A stretch of 44,169 bases of DNA from Acidobacteria bacterium UBA2999 (GTDB lineage Bacteria > Acidobacteriota > Vicinamibacteria > Vicinamibacterales > UBA2999). A program made the translations under genes and the position numbers. Positions 15,052 through 23,864 of the stretch are shown here, piece by piece. The notes beneath the pieces are model-generated. The model was not told the DNA's origin. It ran no database searches and saw only the letters and a list, made by a program, of their open reading frames with translations. Each line of letters begins with the position of its first letter. Position 1 is the stretch's first letter. The stretch lies in contig DDZV01000007.1 in NCBI GenBank assembly GCA_002346475.1, positions 1 to 44,169 on the forward strand. Direction: 5' to 3'.

Positions 15052-15960
15052 GTGGTGCGTTCAAGTTCTCATTCATTCTTAGATGCTTATCTAACCCACT
15101 TAACTGTCGAGCGACGGCTGGCTAGAAATACAGTTGAAAGTTACGCTCGTGATCTAAGCATACTCTTCGATTACGCAACTAAACAGGGTAGTTCTGTTGA
15201 AATATTAACGCGGCCAGATCTTGAAAAACTTGTCAGAGATCGCATGGCTCAGGGTAGGTCGCCTCGTTCCGTTGCTAGGGCCGTGGCCTGTTTTCGAGGA
15301 TTTTATCGATTCTTGGTTCTTGATGGTAGTTTGAGTGAAAATCCAGCTGAAGACCTACGTCCTCCTAAAGCCTGGCAATCTCTTCCACGCTACCTCTCAG
15401 TAGAAGATGTTGATCGACTTATTGCACAACCAGACATTAAAACCCCTCGAGGATTACGTGATCGAGCACTGATTGAGCTTCTCTATGCCACTGGGGCAAG
15501 AGTTTCAGAACTTGTAAGCTTGAAGCCGGCAGATGTAAATCTTGAGGCGTCATATTTAACCTGCACTGGGAAAGGAGATAAACAACGCATCATACCCATA
15601 GGGAAACAAGCTGCTAAATGGGTGCAACGATACCTTGAGGACTCACGATTGATTCTTTTAGGGAAACGTTCTAGTCCATGGTTGTTTGTAAATATGCGGC
15701 GTGGGGGAGGAGTTGGACTGACACGAGTAGGATTTTGGAAGATTCTAAAAGAGTATGGCGAGCGTGCCGGATTAAAGAATTCACTGAGTCCTCACATGCT
15801 TAGGCATTCTTTTGCAACACACTTGCTTGAACGGGGGGCTGATCTAAGATCAATCCAGACGATGCTTGGGCATGCAGACCTTTCAACGACACAAATTTAC
15901 ACACAAGTATTGGAGCACCGGATGAGGACTATCTATGATCAGTTCCATCCAAGGTCTTAG
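15052..15960 (+). CDS. xerD: Site-specific tyrosine recombinase XerD
   Basis: A 302-residue recombinase that resolves chromosome dimers at dif with XerC. The N-terminal SAM-like core-binding domain (about 8-95) is followed by the catalytic domain with Arg150, His248-x-x-Arg251, His274 and nucleophile Tyr283 in LGHADLSTTQIYT. The C-terminus FHPRS resembles the XerD tail, so XerD is preferred over XerC. The start is one of two adjacent GTG codons (15052 or 15055). Length and motif set are those of the housekeeping enzyme, not a phage integrase. The next gene begins 13 bases downstream. Confidence 0.92.
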   Translation: MVRSSSHSFLDAYLTHLTVERRLARNTVESYARDLSILFDYATKQGSSVEILTRPDLEKLVRDRMAQGRSPRSVARAVACFRGFYRFLVLDGSLSENPAEDLRPPKAWQSLPRYLSVEDVDRLIAQPDIKTPRGLRDRALIELLYATGARVSELVSLKPADVNLEASYLTCTGKGDKQRIIPIGKQAAKWVQRYLEDSRLILLGKRSSPWLFVNMRRGGGVGLTRVGFWKILKEYGERAGLKNSLSPHMLRHSFATHLLERGADLRSIQTMLGHADLSTTQIYTQVLEHRMRTIYDQFHPRS

Positions 15961-15973
15961 TAGAAGGCTATCT

Positions 15974-17743
15974 ATGGGAAGAAACTTACTCTTGCTAGTT
16001 TGTTTAGGGACTTTTGTCGCGGGGCTTTATTTCGGAGCTCCGCTACCAGCATCAATAGTTTCTTCTGAATCTAGCATTTCGAGACCCATACGAGGAGCAA
16101 TCCATGTCCATACTCGTCGATCTGACGGTACTGGAACTATGGAAACAGTAGCCGAAGCCGCTTCCGCTGCTGGCCTTCAATTCGTTATCGTTACGGATCA
16201 TGGCCCCCGCGTAAGTTTTGGTAATGGTTTTGAAGGGATAGGCCCCCCAGATCCCCCAACATACTATGGGGAAGTTTTAGTAATTGATGCAGTAGAAATA
16301 ACGACAGAGCATGGCCATTTAGTGGCATTGGGATTACCAAAGTTTCCCTATCGCCTAGGCGGTGAAGCTAGAGACGTTGTTGAAGATATAAATCGACTTG
16401 GCGGATTTAGCATCGCAGCTCATCCAGTTTCAAAAAGGCCTTCAACAGAATGGAAAGATTGGAATGTCCCTCTTGATGGCATTGAACTGCTGAACGGCGA
16501 TAGTGCTTGGCGAGACGAATCTATAGTAGGGCTAACTCGCGTGCTCCTGGGATATCCATTTCGAAGCCCAGAAGCGTTGACGCTACTTCTTGACAGGCCA
16601 GAGGAAGCTCTAAGACTTTGGGACACTTTGCTGTCTGAACGAAAGGTGGTTGGAATCGCTTCTGCAGATGCGCATGCACGTATTGGAACTAGTCTCTCTG
16701 CTAACAATCACCCCGATCGGGATCGTTACTCTGTTCCGTTGCCTAGCTATGAAGCTATTTTTAAAACGTTTTCAATTGGACTTCCAAAACTATCGTTAAT
16801 TGGTGAGGCAGAACACGATGCGATCGCTGTTGTTGAAGAAGTTCGTGCTGGGCGCCTGTACACGCTAATTGACGGCATTGCTCGTTCAGGGGCATTGTCT
16901 TTTAGTGCTACAAGTGGCGATCAAAGCGTAATTGGCGGGGAAGAGCTTATTGTGAATGGGTCAGCCACTATTATTGCTTCTGTTGCGGGGCCTTTAGACA
17001 CCCAAATTTCGTTAGTCAAAAACGGTCAAATCCTTATGAGAGTTCCAGGTCAAACTTTAGAGTATCAAACTGGTGAGGAGGCTTCTGGTGTTTATAGAGT
17101 TGAGATAGATGTGCCATTAGCTCCGGGGAGTCCTCCAGTACCTTGGATTATTTCAAACCCTATTTATGTCAAAAAAGGCAGACCCTCCGTAAAAGAGCCA
17201 CCCTTCGAAAGAGTTTCTGCAAGCTTGCCCTTCGAACTTAAGGAAGAGAACTGGAGCATTGAGAGTAGCGGACTTGCAGAAGGGGCCCTGGACCTTACAC
17301 CAACAATTGAAGGCTTTCAGTTGCTATTTAGATATGCGCTTAGCGGCGAAGGAAAAGAATCTAGCGCATACGTTGCCGCAGCAGTGCCTGTGGTGAAGAA
17401 TATTACTGACTACGATGCTCTTACCTTTAGCATTCGTTCTGATAAGCCGGCGCGGGTTTCAGTTCAGCTCCGGGCCTTGTTGCCAGATCTATCAGAACCT
17501 GATTTAAATGCTAAAGAAGGACGGTGGAGGAGGTCTGTTTACGCTGATACCACGCCTCGTACGATCTCTTTACGGTTTGACGATATGAAGCCTGTGCTAG
17601 AGACGCTAGATCCCTATCCATCACTCAATCACACTGAAACACTTCTTTTTGTGATTGATACTGTAAATACATTGGTTGGTTCTTCCGGAAGCATAGGATT
17701 GGAAAACCTAAGATACGAGAAGATAGATTCTGAAGAGCCTTAG
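15974..17743 (+). CDS. Membrane-anchored or secreted PHP-domain metallohydrolase
   Basis: A 589-residue protein with an N-terminal hydrophobic segment (about 4-22) acting as signal or anchor. A PHP phosphoesterase domain follows: His44-x-His46 with Asp51 (IHVHTRRSDG), TDHG with His76, TEHGHLVALG, SIAAHP and the closing ASADAHAR. These are the metal-ligand motifs of CehA/McbA-type PHP hydrolases. The rest (about 305-589) looks like beta-sandwich segments. The substrate is unknown. The start at ATG 15974 is preferred over 15935 because AGAAGG lies 6 bases upstream and the signal segment then begins the protein. It is coupled to xerD and overlaps the convergent lptFG stop by 4 bases. Confidence 0.85.
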   Translation: MGRNLLLLVCLGTFVAGLYFGAPLPASIVSSESSISRPIRGAIHVHTRRSDGTGTMETVAEAASAAGLQFVIVTDHGPRVSFGNGFEGIGPPDPPTYYGEVLVIDAVEITTEHGHLVALGLPKFPYRLGGEARDVVEDINRLGGFSIAAHPVSKRPSTEWKDWNVPLDGIELLNGDSAWRDESIVGLTRVLLGYPFRSPEALTLLLDRPEEALRLWDTLLSERKVVGIASADAHARIGTSLSANNHPDRDRYSVPLPSYEAIFKTFSIGLPKLSLIGEAEHDAIAVVEEVRAGRLYTLIDGIARSGALSFSATSGDQSVIGGEELIVNGSATIIASVAGPLDTQISLVKNGQILMRVPGQTLEYQTGEEASGVYRVEIDVPLAPGSPPVPWIISNPIYVKKGRPSVKEPPFERVSASLPFELKEENWSIESSGLAEGALDLTPTIEGFQLLFRYALSGEGKESSAYVAAAVPVVKNITDYDALTFSIRSDKPARVSVQLRALLPDLSEPDLNAKEGRWRRSVYADTTPRTISLRFDDMKPVLETLDPYPSLNHTETLLFVIDTVNTLVGSSGSIGLENLRYEKIDSEEP

Positions 17744-20046
17744 GTCCGAACGGTAAAAAAAAGATAAACAGCTGCTGCGCCAAAAAGAATGTTTGGTGTC
17801 CAGGCGGCAAGAAGAGGCGTTAACGCGCCACCGGTGCCAAGGGCAGCGCTAATACTCATGGCTCCCCAGTAAATGATTGCAAGAGTAATTCCTGCGCCGA
17901 CTCCATACAATGCGCCACGACGCCCCACAGTTACAGCAAACGGAACAGCGATAAGAGTCATAATCAAGGTTGTCATTGGAAATGACAGCTTTCGGTAAAG
18001 CGCAACCATTTGGCTTGTTACATCAAATCCACTCTGTTTCAGGCTTTCAATATAAGTACGAAGTTCAGAGTAATTCATAAAATCAGGCACTGGACTCTGA
18101 TCCGAAAAGTAAGAGGCTGGTTCAAGATCCAGATCTAGTGTTTCAAAGGACGTAAAAGTAACAGCGTTTCCATTTGTTTCATCGAAATCTCGAGTCCATC
18201 CACTTTGAGCCTGCCATTTAGATGCATCTGGTTGACCAGTGTGGGATGCTCTCTCAATGTATGTTCGGCTAGCAATTTGTGTCAGATCGTTTTTTTGAAA
18301 GCGATAAATTGATAACCCGTGTAGTTGCTGGTCTTGTGGTTCGAAACGAGAGTAGTGGTAGATCTGGCCGTCATTGCCAATACTCCAACGTCTATTCAGA
18401 ACATCGATAGTTTGAGGGGATCCTCCACTAATGACATTGCGAGCGGCTTCAGCCTGTCTGTTCCAAGACCCTAAAATACTTTCCTGAAGCAAAGCAAGAA
18501 CAGCAGCTGCTGCAATAGCGCTAATTAAGATTGGCAGGGAAGCACGGTAAAGGCTGATTCCACATGCCTTCATAACAACCATTTCGCTATTTCTAGTTAG
18601 GAGGCCTACGGTGATAAGGGAAGCTAGCAATACTGCGATAGGTACAACGTAGTAAATGTACTGAGGGGTTGCGTACCGAAGGTGGCCTATCAGCATGGTC
18701 CAGGTTGCTTCACCCCGCGTTACTTCGTCTGAAAGATCTAGGAAAGTAGAAATGTAAAAAACGGTTAGTAATCCGCATGCTGAGAGTAGAAACATTTTTA
18801 AGTAGGTTAGTGTTACGTAGCGATCTAGCAGTCCAAGAAGTGGCAGGCGAGCAAAGGAAAAACGTGAAGAGGCCAGGGAAGCTTTGCCGGGCTTCTTGTT
18901 AGTTAGAGCTTTAAAGATCTGGTTGATCCAAGAGGGAAGTCTAAGGTTAAGCTCACTTCCCCTAAGGCTCTTTTTAAAAAACCAAGCACCAAGTCCCCCA
19001 AAGAATATATTGGGTAACCAGACAGAGAGCCAGATTGGAATAATTTGTCCTTTCCCGAGACTAGATGAAGCTTCAAGCATTGCGTAATAAAAGAAGATGA
19101 CAACAATGCCTATAACAAAGCTTGAAAGCCTTCCTTCTCTTCGGTTGCTTGCACCGAGTCCTAATCCGGCAAGTCCAAGCACTAAACACGCAAATGGAAT
19201 AGAAAATTTCTTATGAATTTCAATGAGGGCGCTCTCTGTGGAAAGGCCAAGGTTTTCACGCTCTACGATGCGCATGTTCAGTTCACCAATTGACATCTCG
19301 CGTTCGCTTCTAGAAGGCCCGCTGCTAGGAAAAATTCTATCTGGGCTAACACTGAGAAAGAGGCTGTCAAACTCGTAGACCTCGTAATCTTGTTCTTTAC
19401 CTGCAGTGTGACGTCTGCCATCTTCTAAAATTAAGGCTACGGTTTCTTCCTCCCTATTAATGGCAACGCGTCCACTCTGAGCTGTGTAGATGCTCTCAGA
19501 TTGTCCTGGCCTGTTATCGGCTAAGAAAACATCTTTCCATCCAGAAGAACTAGAAATTTCTCTAACGTAAATTACTAGATCGGGAAACTGATCAAAGAAG
19601 ACCCTGGGCTTTACTTCTCCCTCAGCACGCTCAGCCAGGATATTGAAGCTGATTTCACGAAACCGCTGATTTGAATTTGGTAGTGCGACTAGGAGTACAT
19701 AGAGAGTTATACCGAAGGCAGCGACGGAAATGATGCTTACAGGCTTAAGTAAGCGCCAGAGACTAATGCCACAGGATTGCAATGCGACTATTTCTCTATC
19801 AACGGACAAACGCCCAAGGGCCATAAGAAGACCTAAAAGAAGCGCCATTGGAATAGCAACACCTAGAGCTTGCGGTAGCAGCGTTGTGAATAAACTAAGG
19901 ATAGTTAGAGTTGGAACATCCTTTGCGATCAGTTCTTCAGCTTGCTCCACTAGAAACGGAATGATTAAAAGGAAGGTAAAGACTAGGAGAGCTAGCGCTC
20001 CAGGTATAGCTACTTGGCGGAGAATATAGCGATCAATAAGGCGCAT
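17740..20046 (-). CDS. LptF-LptG fused lipopolysaccharide export permease
   Basis: At 768 residues this is twice the size of a normal YjgP/YjgQ permease and contains two such domains in tandem. Residues 1 to about 360 form an LptF-like unit (opening MRLIDRYILRQVAIPGAL, a periplasmic jellyroll in the middle, then IPFACLVLGLAGLGLG helices). After a basic linker, about 405-768 form an LptG-like unit opening LLDRYVTLTYLKMFLLS. Together they would make both transmembrane halves of the LptB2FG transporter that drives lipopolysaccharide towards the outer membrane. The partner ATPase LptB is encoded about 14 kb away. The frame is continuous, so this is not a sequencing merge of two genes. Confidence 0.92.
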   Translation of the reverse strand: MRLIDRYILRQVAIPGALALLVFTFLLIIPFLVEQAEELIAKDVPTLTILSLFTTLLPQALGVAIPMALLLGLLMALGRLSVDREIVALQSCGISLWRLLKPVSIISVAAFGITLYVLLVALPNSNQRFREISFNILAERAEGEVKPRVFFDQFPDLVIYVREISSSSGWKDVFLADNRPGQSESIYTAQSGRVAINREEETVALILEDGRRHTAGKEQDYEVYEFDSLFLSVSPDRIFPSSGPSRSEREMSIGELNMRIVERENLGLSTESALIEIHKKFSIPFACLVLGLAGLGLGASNRREGRLSSFVIGIVVIFFYYAMLEASSSLGKGQIIPIWLSVWLPNIFFGGLGAWFFKKSLRGSELNLRLPSWINQIFKALTNKKPGKASLASSRFSFARLPLLGLLDRYVTLTYLKMFLLSACGLLTVFYISTFLDLSDEVTRGEATWTMLIGHLRYATPQYIYYVVPIAVLLASLITVGLLTRNSEMVVMKACGISLYRASLPILISAIAAAAVLALLQESILGSWNRQAEAARNVISGGSPQTIDVLNRRWSIGNDGQIYHYSRFEPQDQQLHGLSIYRFQKNDLTQIASRTYIERASHTGQPDASKWQAQSGWTRDFDETNGNAVTFTSFETLDLDLEPASYFSDQSPVPDFMNYSELRTYIESLKQSGFDVTSQMVALYRKLSFPMTTLIMTLIAVPFAVTVGRRGALYGVGAGITLAIIYWGAMSISAALGTGGALTPLLAAWTPNILFGAAAVYLFFTVRT

Positions 20047-20126
20047 TGTGACTATCAGATTATGCCTTGCACTGGGCCAGGGGAGCCAGGTTCAGTTAGC
20101 TAGATAGATTAAAAGCACCTTATCTG

Positions 20127-20154
20127 AGCATATATTTAAAAGTTAACATAACAA
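20127..20154 (-). promoter_or_regulatory. Weak candidate promoter for lptFG
   Basis: On the minus strand TTGTTA (20154-20149), a 16-base spacer and TATGCT (20132-20127) lie in the AT-rich 166-base gap between parB and lptFG. The match is modest and the leader would be about 75 bases. Confidence 0.28.
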
Positions 20155-20212
20155 ATATTATGCGACATTTAAAAAATAGGCTTAAGAATGAGTGTGTTTA
20201 GGTCAGCGCTCC

Positions 20213-21037
20213 CTACCTGCCAGACCTCAGTTTCTTTATTGCTGATTCTAGAGCTTTGATAATTTCAGAGGTTTCTACACGTCCCTTACGAAATGTTAGC
20301 TTTAAGTTAAAGGACTTCTCTTTTGGTTTGAAGTTGAAAATGAAAGGCTTGCTAGATTTACGTGGCTTTGCTTTAGAAACCTCTTCTCTGACTTGCTTCC
20401 TTGTCTTAGTTCCCTCTGTTGAGATTTTTTCAACAAGGGTAGTCATCTTTTCTACATCGCCTTGACGCACTATCTGAAGCAGGGTCGATTTGGAAGTTAT
20501 ATCTGCTAAGCGGCAAAGATTACGAACGTCCTCGGGCATAGCAGCCAAAGCGAGCGACTCTGTGATGGAAGTTCGAGACTTTCCTAGCTTGCGAGCCATA
20601 TCCTCATGGGTGTAATGGCATTCATGAGCTAATTGACCCAATGCTTCGGATTCTTCAAAAGGAGTTAAATCCTTACGTTGAATATTTTCTATTAACGCAA
20701 TCTCCATAATTTCAGACTCTTCAACCTCTCTGAGTATTACTGGGACCTCACGAAGACCGACTTGAACAGCCGCGTGATACCGTCTCTCGCCAGCGATAAT
20801 CTGAAAACGTCCGCCACTTGGTCTAACTATCAGCGGTTCGATAATTCCTTTTTCGGAAACGGAAGCCATTAGTTCTGAAAGGTCGCCCATAACTTGTCGA
20901 GGTTGGCTAGGGTTTGGATCTAAGAGATCAATCGCCACCATTTGACCAACAGGAGCACCAGCAGATGCCGCCAAGGCGTCAACATAATGTCGGTCATGTC
21001 TCATGCGTATAGTGTCAGGTAGTCCGCGTTTCGGCAC
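20213..21037 (-). CDS. parB: Chromosome partitioning protein ParB
   Basis: A 274-residue ParB/Spo0J protein, a CTP-dependent clamp loading at parS centromere sites. The N-terminus MPKRGLP resembles the short basic peptide that stimulates ParA ATPase. The ParB/Srx domain spans about 35-120 with IIAGERRYHAA (the GERR motif) near 82. A helix-turn-helix follows with RKLGKSRTSITESLALA, and the C-terminal dimer region is basic. The start is GTG at 21037, inside the last codons of parA (23-base overlap). ATG at 21004 would avoid the overlap but lose the basic peptide, so GTG is preferred. I found no parS-like palindrome in the window. Confidence 0.93.
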   Translation of the reverse strand: MPKRGLPDTIRMRHDRHYVDALAASAGAPVGQMVAIDLLDPNPSQPRQVMGDLSELMASVSEKGIIEPLIVRPSGGRFQIIAGERRYHAAVQVGLREVPVILREVEESEIMEIALIENIQRKDLTPFEESEALGQLAHECHYTHEDMARKLGKSRTSITESLALAAMPEDVRNLCRLADITSKSTLLQIVRQGDVEKMTTLVEKISTEGTKTRKQVREEVSKAKPRKSSKPFIFNFKPKEKSFNLKLTFRKGRVETSEIIKALESAIKKLRSGR

Positions 21038-21785
21038 GTTCTATAACCTCCTCACAAAGACTGTAGTAATCAGTTGCTCCAACAGAATCAGGAGCAAAAG
21101 CAAATATAGATTCTTTATAAGCGGGGCTTTCCTCGAGACGTACGCTCTTGGAAATTACTGTTTTAAAAACTTTCCCGCCGAAGACTTTCTGGATTTGTTC
21201 CCGAATATCTCGACCAAGTGATGTTCGTTTGTCATACATAGTAATAACAACGCCAAGAATTCTTAGTTCAGGATTTGGACGACGCCGCACCTTTTCAATT
21301 GTTTCTAGCAAGTCATCCGTCCCTTCAAGTGCAAAGTAAGAGGACTGAATAGGTATTAACAGATGAGTGGCGGCAACAAGTGCGTTTACTGTTAGCAGGC
21401 CAAGAGCTGGAGGGCAATCAATGACTACATGGGTGTACTCACCGTCAAGCTCTTGAATCTTTTCTTTTAGACGAAAATGAGCGTCTAGTTCCCCCACTAA
21501 AGTAGCTTCCAGCTTTGCAAGTGAGATCCGAGCCGGGGCGACAAATAGATTGTCTACCGATGCTGGAAGTATTACGTCCCGAAGAGGAATCTTCGGATCA
21601 GAAATGGCATCGTAAGTACTGAGGGTTGCTGCTTGTAAGTCTATAAATGAAATGCTGCTGTTTGCTTGCGGGTCCAGATCAATAAGCAAGGTTCGTTGCC
21701 CACGAAGAGCGAGGGCAGCTGCGAGGTTCACTGCCGTAGTGGTTTTACCGACTCCGCCCTTTTGATTGGCTATAGCAACAATCAT
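21015..21785 (-). CDS. parA: Chromosome partitioning ATPase ParA
   Basis: A 256-residue deviant Walker ATPase of the ParA/Soj class. It starts MIVAIANQKGGVGKTTTAVNLA with the signature lysine loop KGGVGKTT at residues 10-17, then LLIDLDPQANSS and VVIDCPPALGLLT. ParA forms an ATP-dependent gradient on the nucleoid that moves ParB-parS complexes. The start at ATG 21785 is chosen although the frame is open upstream to 21854. The earlier ATG lies inside a strong promoter motif, and the conserved fold begins exactly at 21785. It overlaps parB, so the two are co-translated. Confidence 0.95.
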   Translation of the reverse strand: MIVAIANQKGGVGKTTTAVNLAAALALRGQRTLLIDLDPQANSSISFIDLQAATLSTYDAISDPKIPLRDVILPASVDNLFVAPARISLAKLEATLVGELDAHFRLKEKIQELDGEYTHVVIDCPPALGLLTVNALVAATHLLIPIQSSYFALEGTDDLLETIEKVRRRPNPELRILGVVITMYDKRTSLGRDIREQIQKVFGGKVFKTVISKSVRLEESPAYKESIFAFAPDSVGATDYYSLCEEVIERAETRTT

Positions 21786-21835
21786 TAGGAACTCAGTTAT
21801 CAGATGGCACGCACATATGATGAGGTAGCGAGCTA

Positions 21836-21865
21836 ATTCTAGGGGGGCAGACACGGGAGTGTCAA
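21836..21865 (-). promoter_or_regulatory. Strong sigma70-type promoter for parAB
   Basis: On the minus strand TTGACA (21865-21860) is followed after 18 bases by TAGAAT (21841-21836), eleven of twelve consensus bases. The predicted transcription start near 21829 gives a leader of about 44 bases to the parA ATG at 21785. It excludes the longer parA start at 21854. Confidence 0.7.
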
Positions 21866-21886
21866 TTAAAGCACTTCCCTATTGCT

Positions 21887-21904
21887 ATGTCGGCCGGCCG
21901 ACAT
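21887..21904. promoter_or_regulatory. Perfect 18-bp palindrome between BFN gene and parA
   Basis: ATGTCGGCCGGCCGACAT is identical to its reverse complement over all 18 bases. It begins at the base directly after the stop codon of the bifunctional-nuclease-domain gene and lies 22 bases upstream of the parAB -35 box. As RNA it could form a 7-bp stem with CCGG loop, but no T run follows, so an intrinsic terminator is unlikely. It may be a protein-binding operator for the par operon or a 3'-end hairpin. It does not match the usual parS consensus. Confidence 0.6.
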
Positions 21905-22390
21905 CTACATTTTATATTTGCCAAGGTCTGCTGGATCGAGCCCTTCGAGCCATTTCTCTAAGCGTTCAGAGTCTGGTCGTTGCGTTGAAAAATCGGTTGT
22001 CTTTGCAGTTTCAATGACGGTTTCTTCCACGAGAATAGGAGAGCTTGTTCTAAGAGCAACTGCGATAGCATCGCTGGGGCGTGCGTCTACAGCAATCTCT
22101 TCTCCTTTTATTTTCAGCTGAATGGTTGCATAGAAGGTGCTCTCTTTCAGATCGGCAATAACCACCCTGTCTACTTTTCCTCCAAGGTCATTCACAATAT
22201 TTCGAATAAGGTCGTGAGTCATTGGACGAGTCGTTTCTATATTTTCAACCTGGAGGGCAATTGCGTTAGCTTCGAAGATTCCAACCCAAATTGGAAGCAC
22301 TTTGTCGCCACTCTTGTCTTTCAGTATTACGATTGGCATGTTAGTTATCGGATCAATCATTAGGCCTTTAATAGTCATTTCAACGAGCAT
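21905..22390 (-). CDS. Bifunctional nuclease (BFN, DUF151) domain protein
   Basis: A 161-residue protein of the BFN/DUF151 family. The whole family core is visible: MTIKGLMIDPITNMPIVIL, LPIWVGIFEANAIALQ, TRPMTHDLIRNIV and the closing VDARPSDAIAVALRTSSPILVEE. Plant members have DNase/RNase activity; in bacteria the role is not established. AAGGAAG lies upstream of ATG 22390 as a good ribosome binding site. It follows miaB by 55 bases and is probably co-transcribed with recN-miaB. The gene ends exactly at a perfect palindrome. Confidence 0.9.
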   Translation of the reverse strand: MLVEMTIKGLMIDPITNMPIVILKDKSGDKVLPIWVGIFEANAIALQVENIETTRPMTHDLIRNIVNDLGGKVDRVVIADLKESTFYATIQLKIKGEEIAVDARPSDAIAVALRTSSPILVEETVIETAKTTDFSTQRPDSERLEKWLEGLDPADLGKYKM

Positions 22391-22445
22391 CGCAACACTT
22401 CCTTGTTATAAAGCTAAGCTTGCAAGAGTTTCCGCGACTAAGTGG

Positions 22446-23864
22446 CTAGTCAGCTGACATTTCTCCCCATAGGCTATGGGGTCCAGCTCTTTTTATATTA
22501 ACTTTAGCTAAGCGACCAACCCAATTGTTCATGGGGAGTTTTTCTTTTTCAGCGCTAAGAGGGGGAAAACTTACAACCGTATTTCCGCTGGTTCGACCGC
22601 AAAGCTCCGTTTTGTCTTTATGGCTTACCGTATCTATAAGTACTTCTACAGTTTTTCCAACGGTCTTTTTATTGAGTTTTGTTTGAATCTCTTTTTGTAG
22701 TGATTGAAGGTTCACAATCCTGGCTGTTTTCTCTTCTTCAGGCACATCATCTCTCATCCTTTTTGACGCTAAAGTATTTGGCCTAGGCGAATATTTAAAA
22801 GAAAACATGCTGTGGTAACCAACCTCCTTAACTAACGACAAGGTTGATTCAAAGTCTTTTTGAGATTCTCCAGGAAACCCAACAATGATATCTGTTGAAA
22901 TTTGGATTTCAGGGACAGTCTCACGAACTAAGTTGATAAGTTGCAGATATTCTTCTCTGGAGTGGCGACGTCTCATAGCCTGAAGTATTTGTGTGGAGCC
23001 TGACTGCACTGGCAGGTGAAGATGTTTGCAGAGGTGCGGCAGGTCGCGAATGGCTTGGATGAGTCTTTTTCCAGTGTGCCGTGGGTGTGGACTTGCAAAA
23101 CGAATGCGCTCTACCCCAGAAATATTATTAATAAGAGATAGCAATTCTGGAAAGTCGCAGGCTTGGTCATCCGGAGCTTGGTAATGATTCACAATCTGGC
23201 CAAGAAGATGGATTTCTCGTCTACCTGTATCTATGGCCTCTTTTACTTCAGTCAGAATATCTGCTTTAGATCTCATGCGCTCATGGCCCCTCGTGTTTGG
23301 AACAACACAAAATGCACAGTGATCATTGCAGCCTTCAATAATATTCACATAGGCTTTGACTGGGTCGCTTCGTTTAGCGATGCCAAGTGGAAAAGTAACG
23401 TCGTCTAAGGGCCTGATATCTACTTCCTGAAGCCTTGAAAGCTGGTTTTTTTGAATCATCATGGGAAGAAGCTTTTGGCGTTGAGTTCCCAGGACGATAT
23501 CAACTACATGTCCGTTAGTGCCTGCAGTGAGTGATGTTCCTTCTTGTTGTGCGACACATCCAGCAATTGCGACAATTGGCTTGTGCCCAGTGTTGTGAGC
23601 CATTACCCGAATCTCTCCGAGTCTTGTATAAAGCTTTGACTCAGCGTGGTCGCGAACGCTACAGGTATTGATTACTATGATGTCTGCGTCCTGGCTGTTT
23701 TCAGTGCGCTCGTAGCCTGATTGTTCAAGTAAGCCAGCCATGCGCTCTGAGTCATGAACATTCATCTGACAACCAAAAGTTTCTATTAGGTAATTTTTAG
23801 GCACAACTCGAAAGCATATTACCAGCGGGATACTTTTTAACGAATAACAGAAAATTACGTTCAC
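22446..23864 (-). CDS. miaB: tRNA-2-methylthio-N6-isopentenyladenosine synthase MiaB
   Basis: A radical-SAM methylthiotransferase that adds 2-methylthio to i6A37 of tRNA. The N-terminal MTTase domain has three cluster cysteines in ETFGCQMN, INTCSVRD and AGCVAQQ. The radical SAM CxxxCxxC motif is EGCNDHCAFC, and a TRAM domain ends the protein (about 400-472). At 472 residues it has about 20 extra N-terminal residues. The GTG at 23864 overlaps the recN stop (GTGA), suggesting coupling, but GTG at 23804 would give the usual MiaB N-terminus (VPKNYLIETFGC). The function is certain; the start is not. Confidence 0.95.
   Translation of the reverse strand: MNVIFCYSLKSIPLVICFRVVPKNYLIETFGCQMNVHDSERMAGLLEQSGYERTENSQDADIIVINTCSVRDHAESKLYTRLGEIRVMAHNTGHKPIVAIAGCVAQQEGTSLTAGTNGHVVDIVLGTQRQKLLPMMIQKNQLSRLQEVDIRPLDDVTFPLGIAKRSDPVKAYVNIIEGCNDHCAFCVVPNTRGHERMRSKADILTEVKEAIDTGRREIHLLGQIVNHYQAPDDQACDFPELLSLINNISGVERIRFASPHPRHTGKRLIQAIRDLPHLCKHLHLPVQSGSTQILQAMRRRHSREEYLQLINLVRETVPEIQISTDIIVGFPGESQKDFESTLSLVKEVGYHSMFSFKYSPRPNTLASKRMRDDVPEEEKTARIVNLQSLQKEIQTKLNKKTVGKTVEVLIDTVSHKDKTELCGRTSGNTVVSFPPLSAEKEKLPMNNWVGRLAKVNIKRAGPHSLWGEMSAD

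Noticed and set aside
15052..15960. XerD-like recombinase as a phage or island integrase
   Set aside because: Length, conserved tail and housekeeping neighbours fit the dif recombinase; no attachment repeats, phage genes or composition change are present.
20047..21904. parS centromere site near parAB
   Set aside because: No sequence resembling TGTTTCACGTGAAACA was found in or around the par genes; the 18-bp palindrome nearby has a different sequence.
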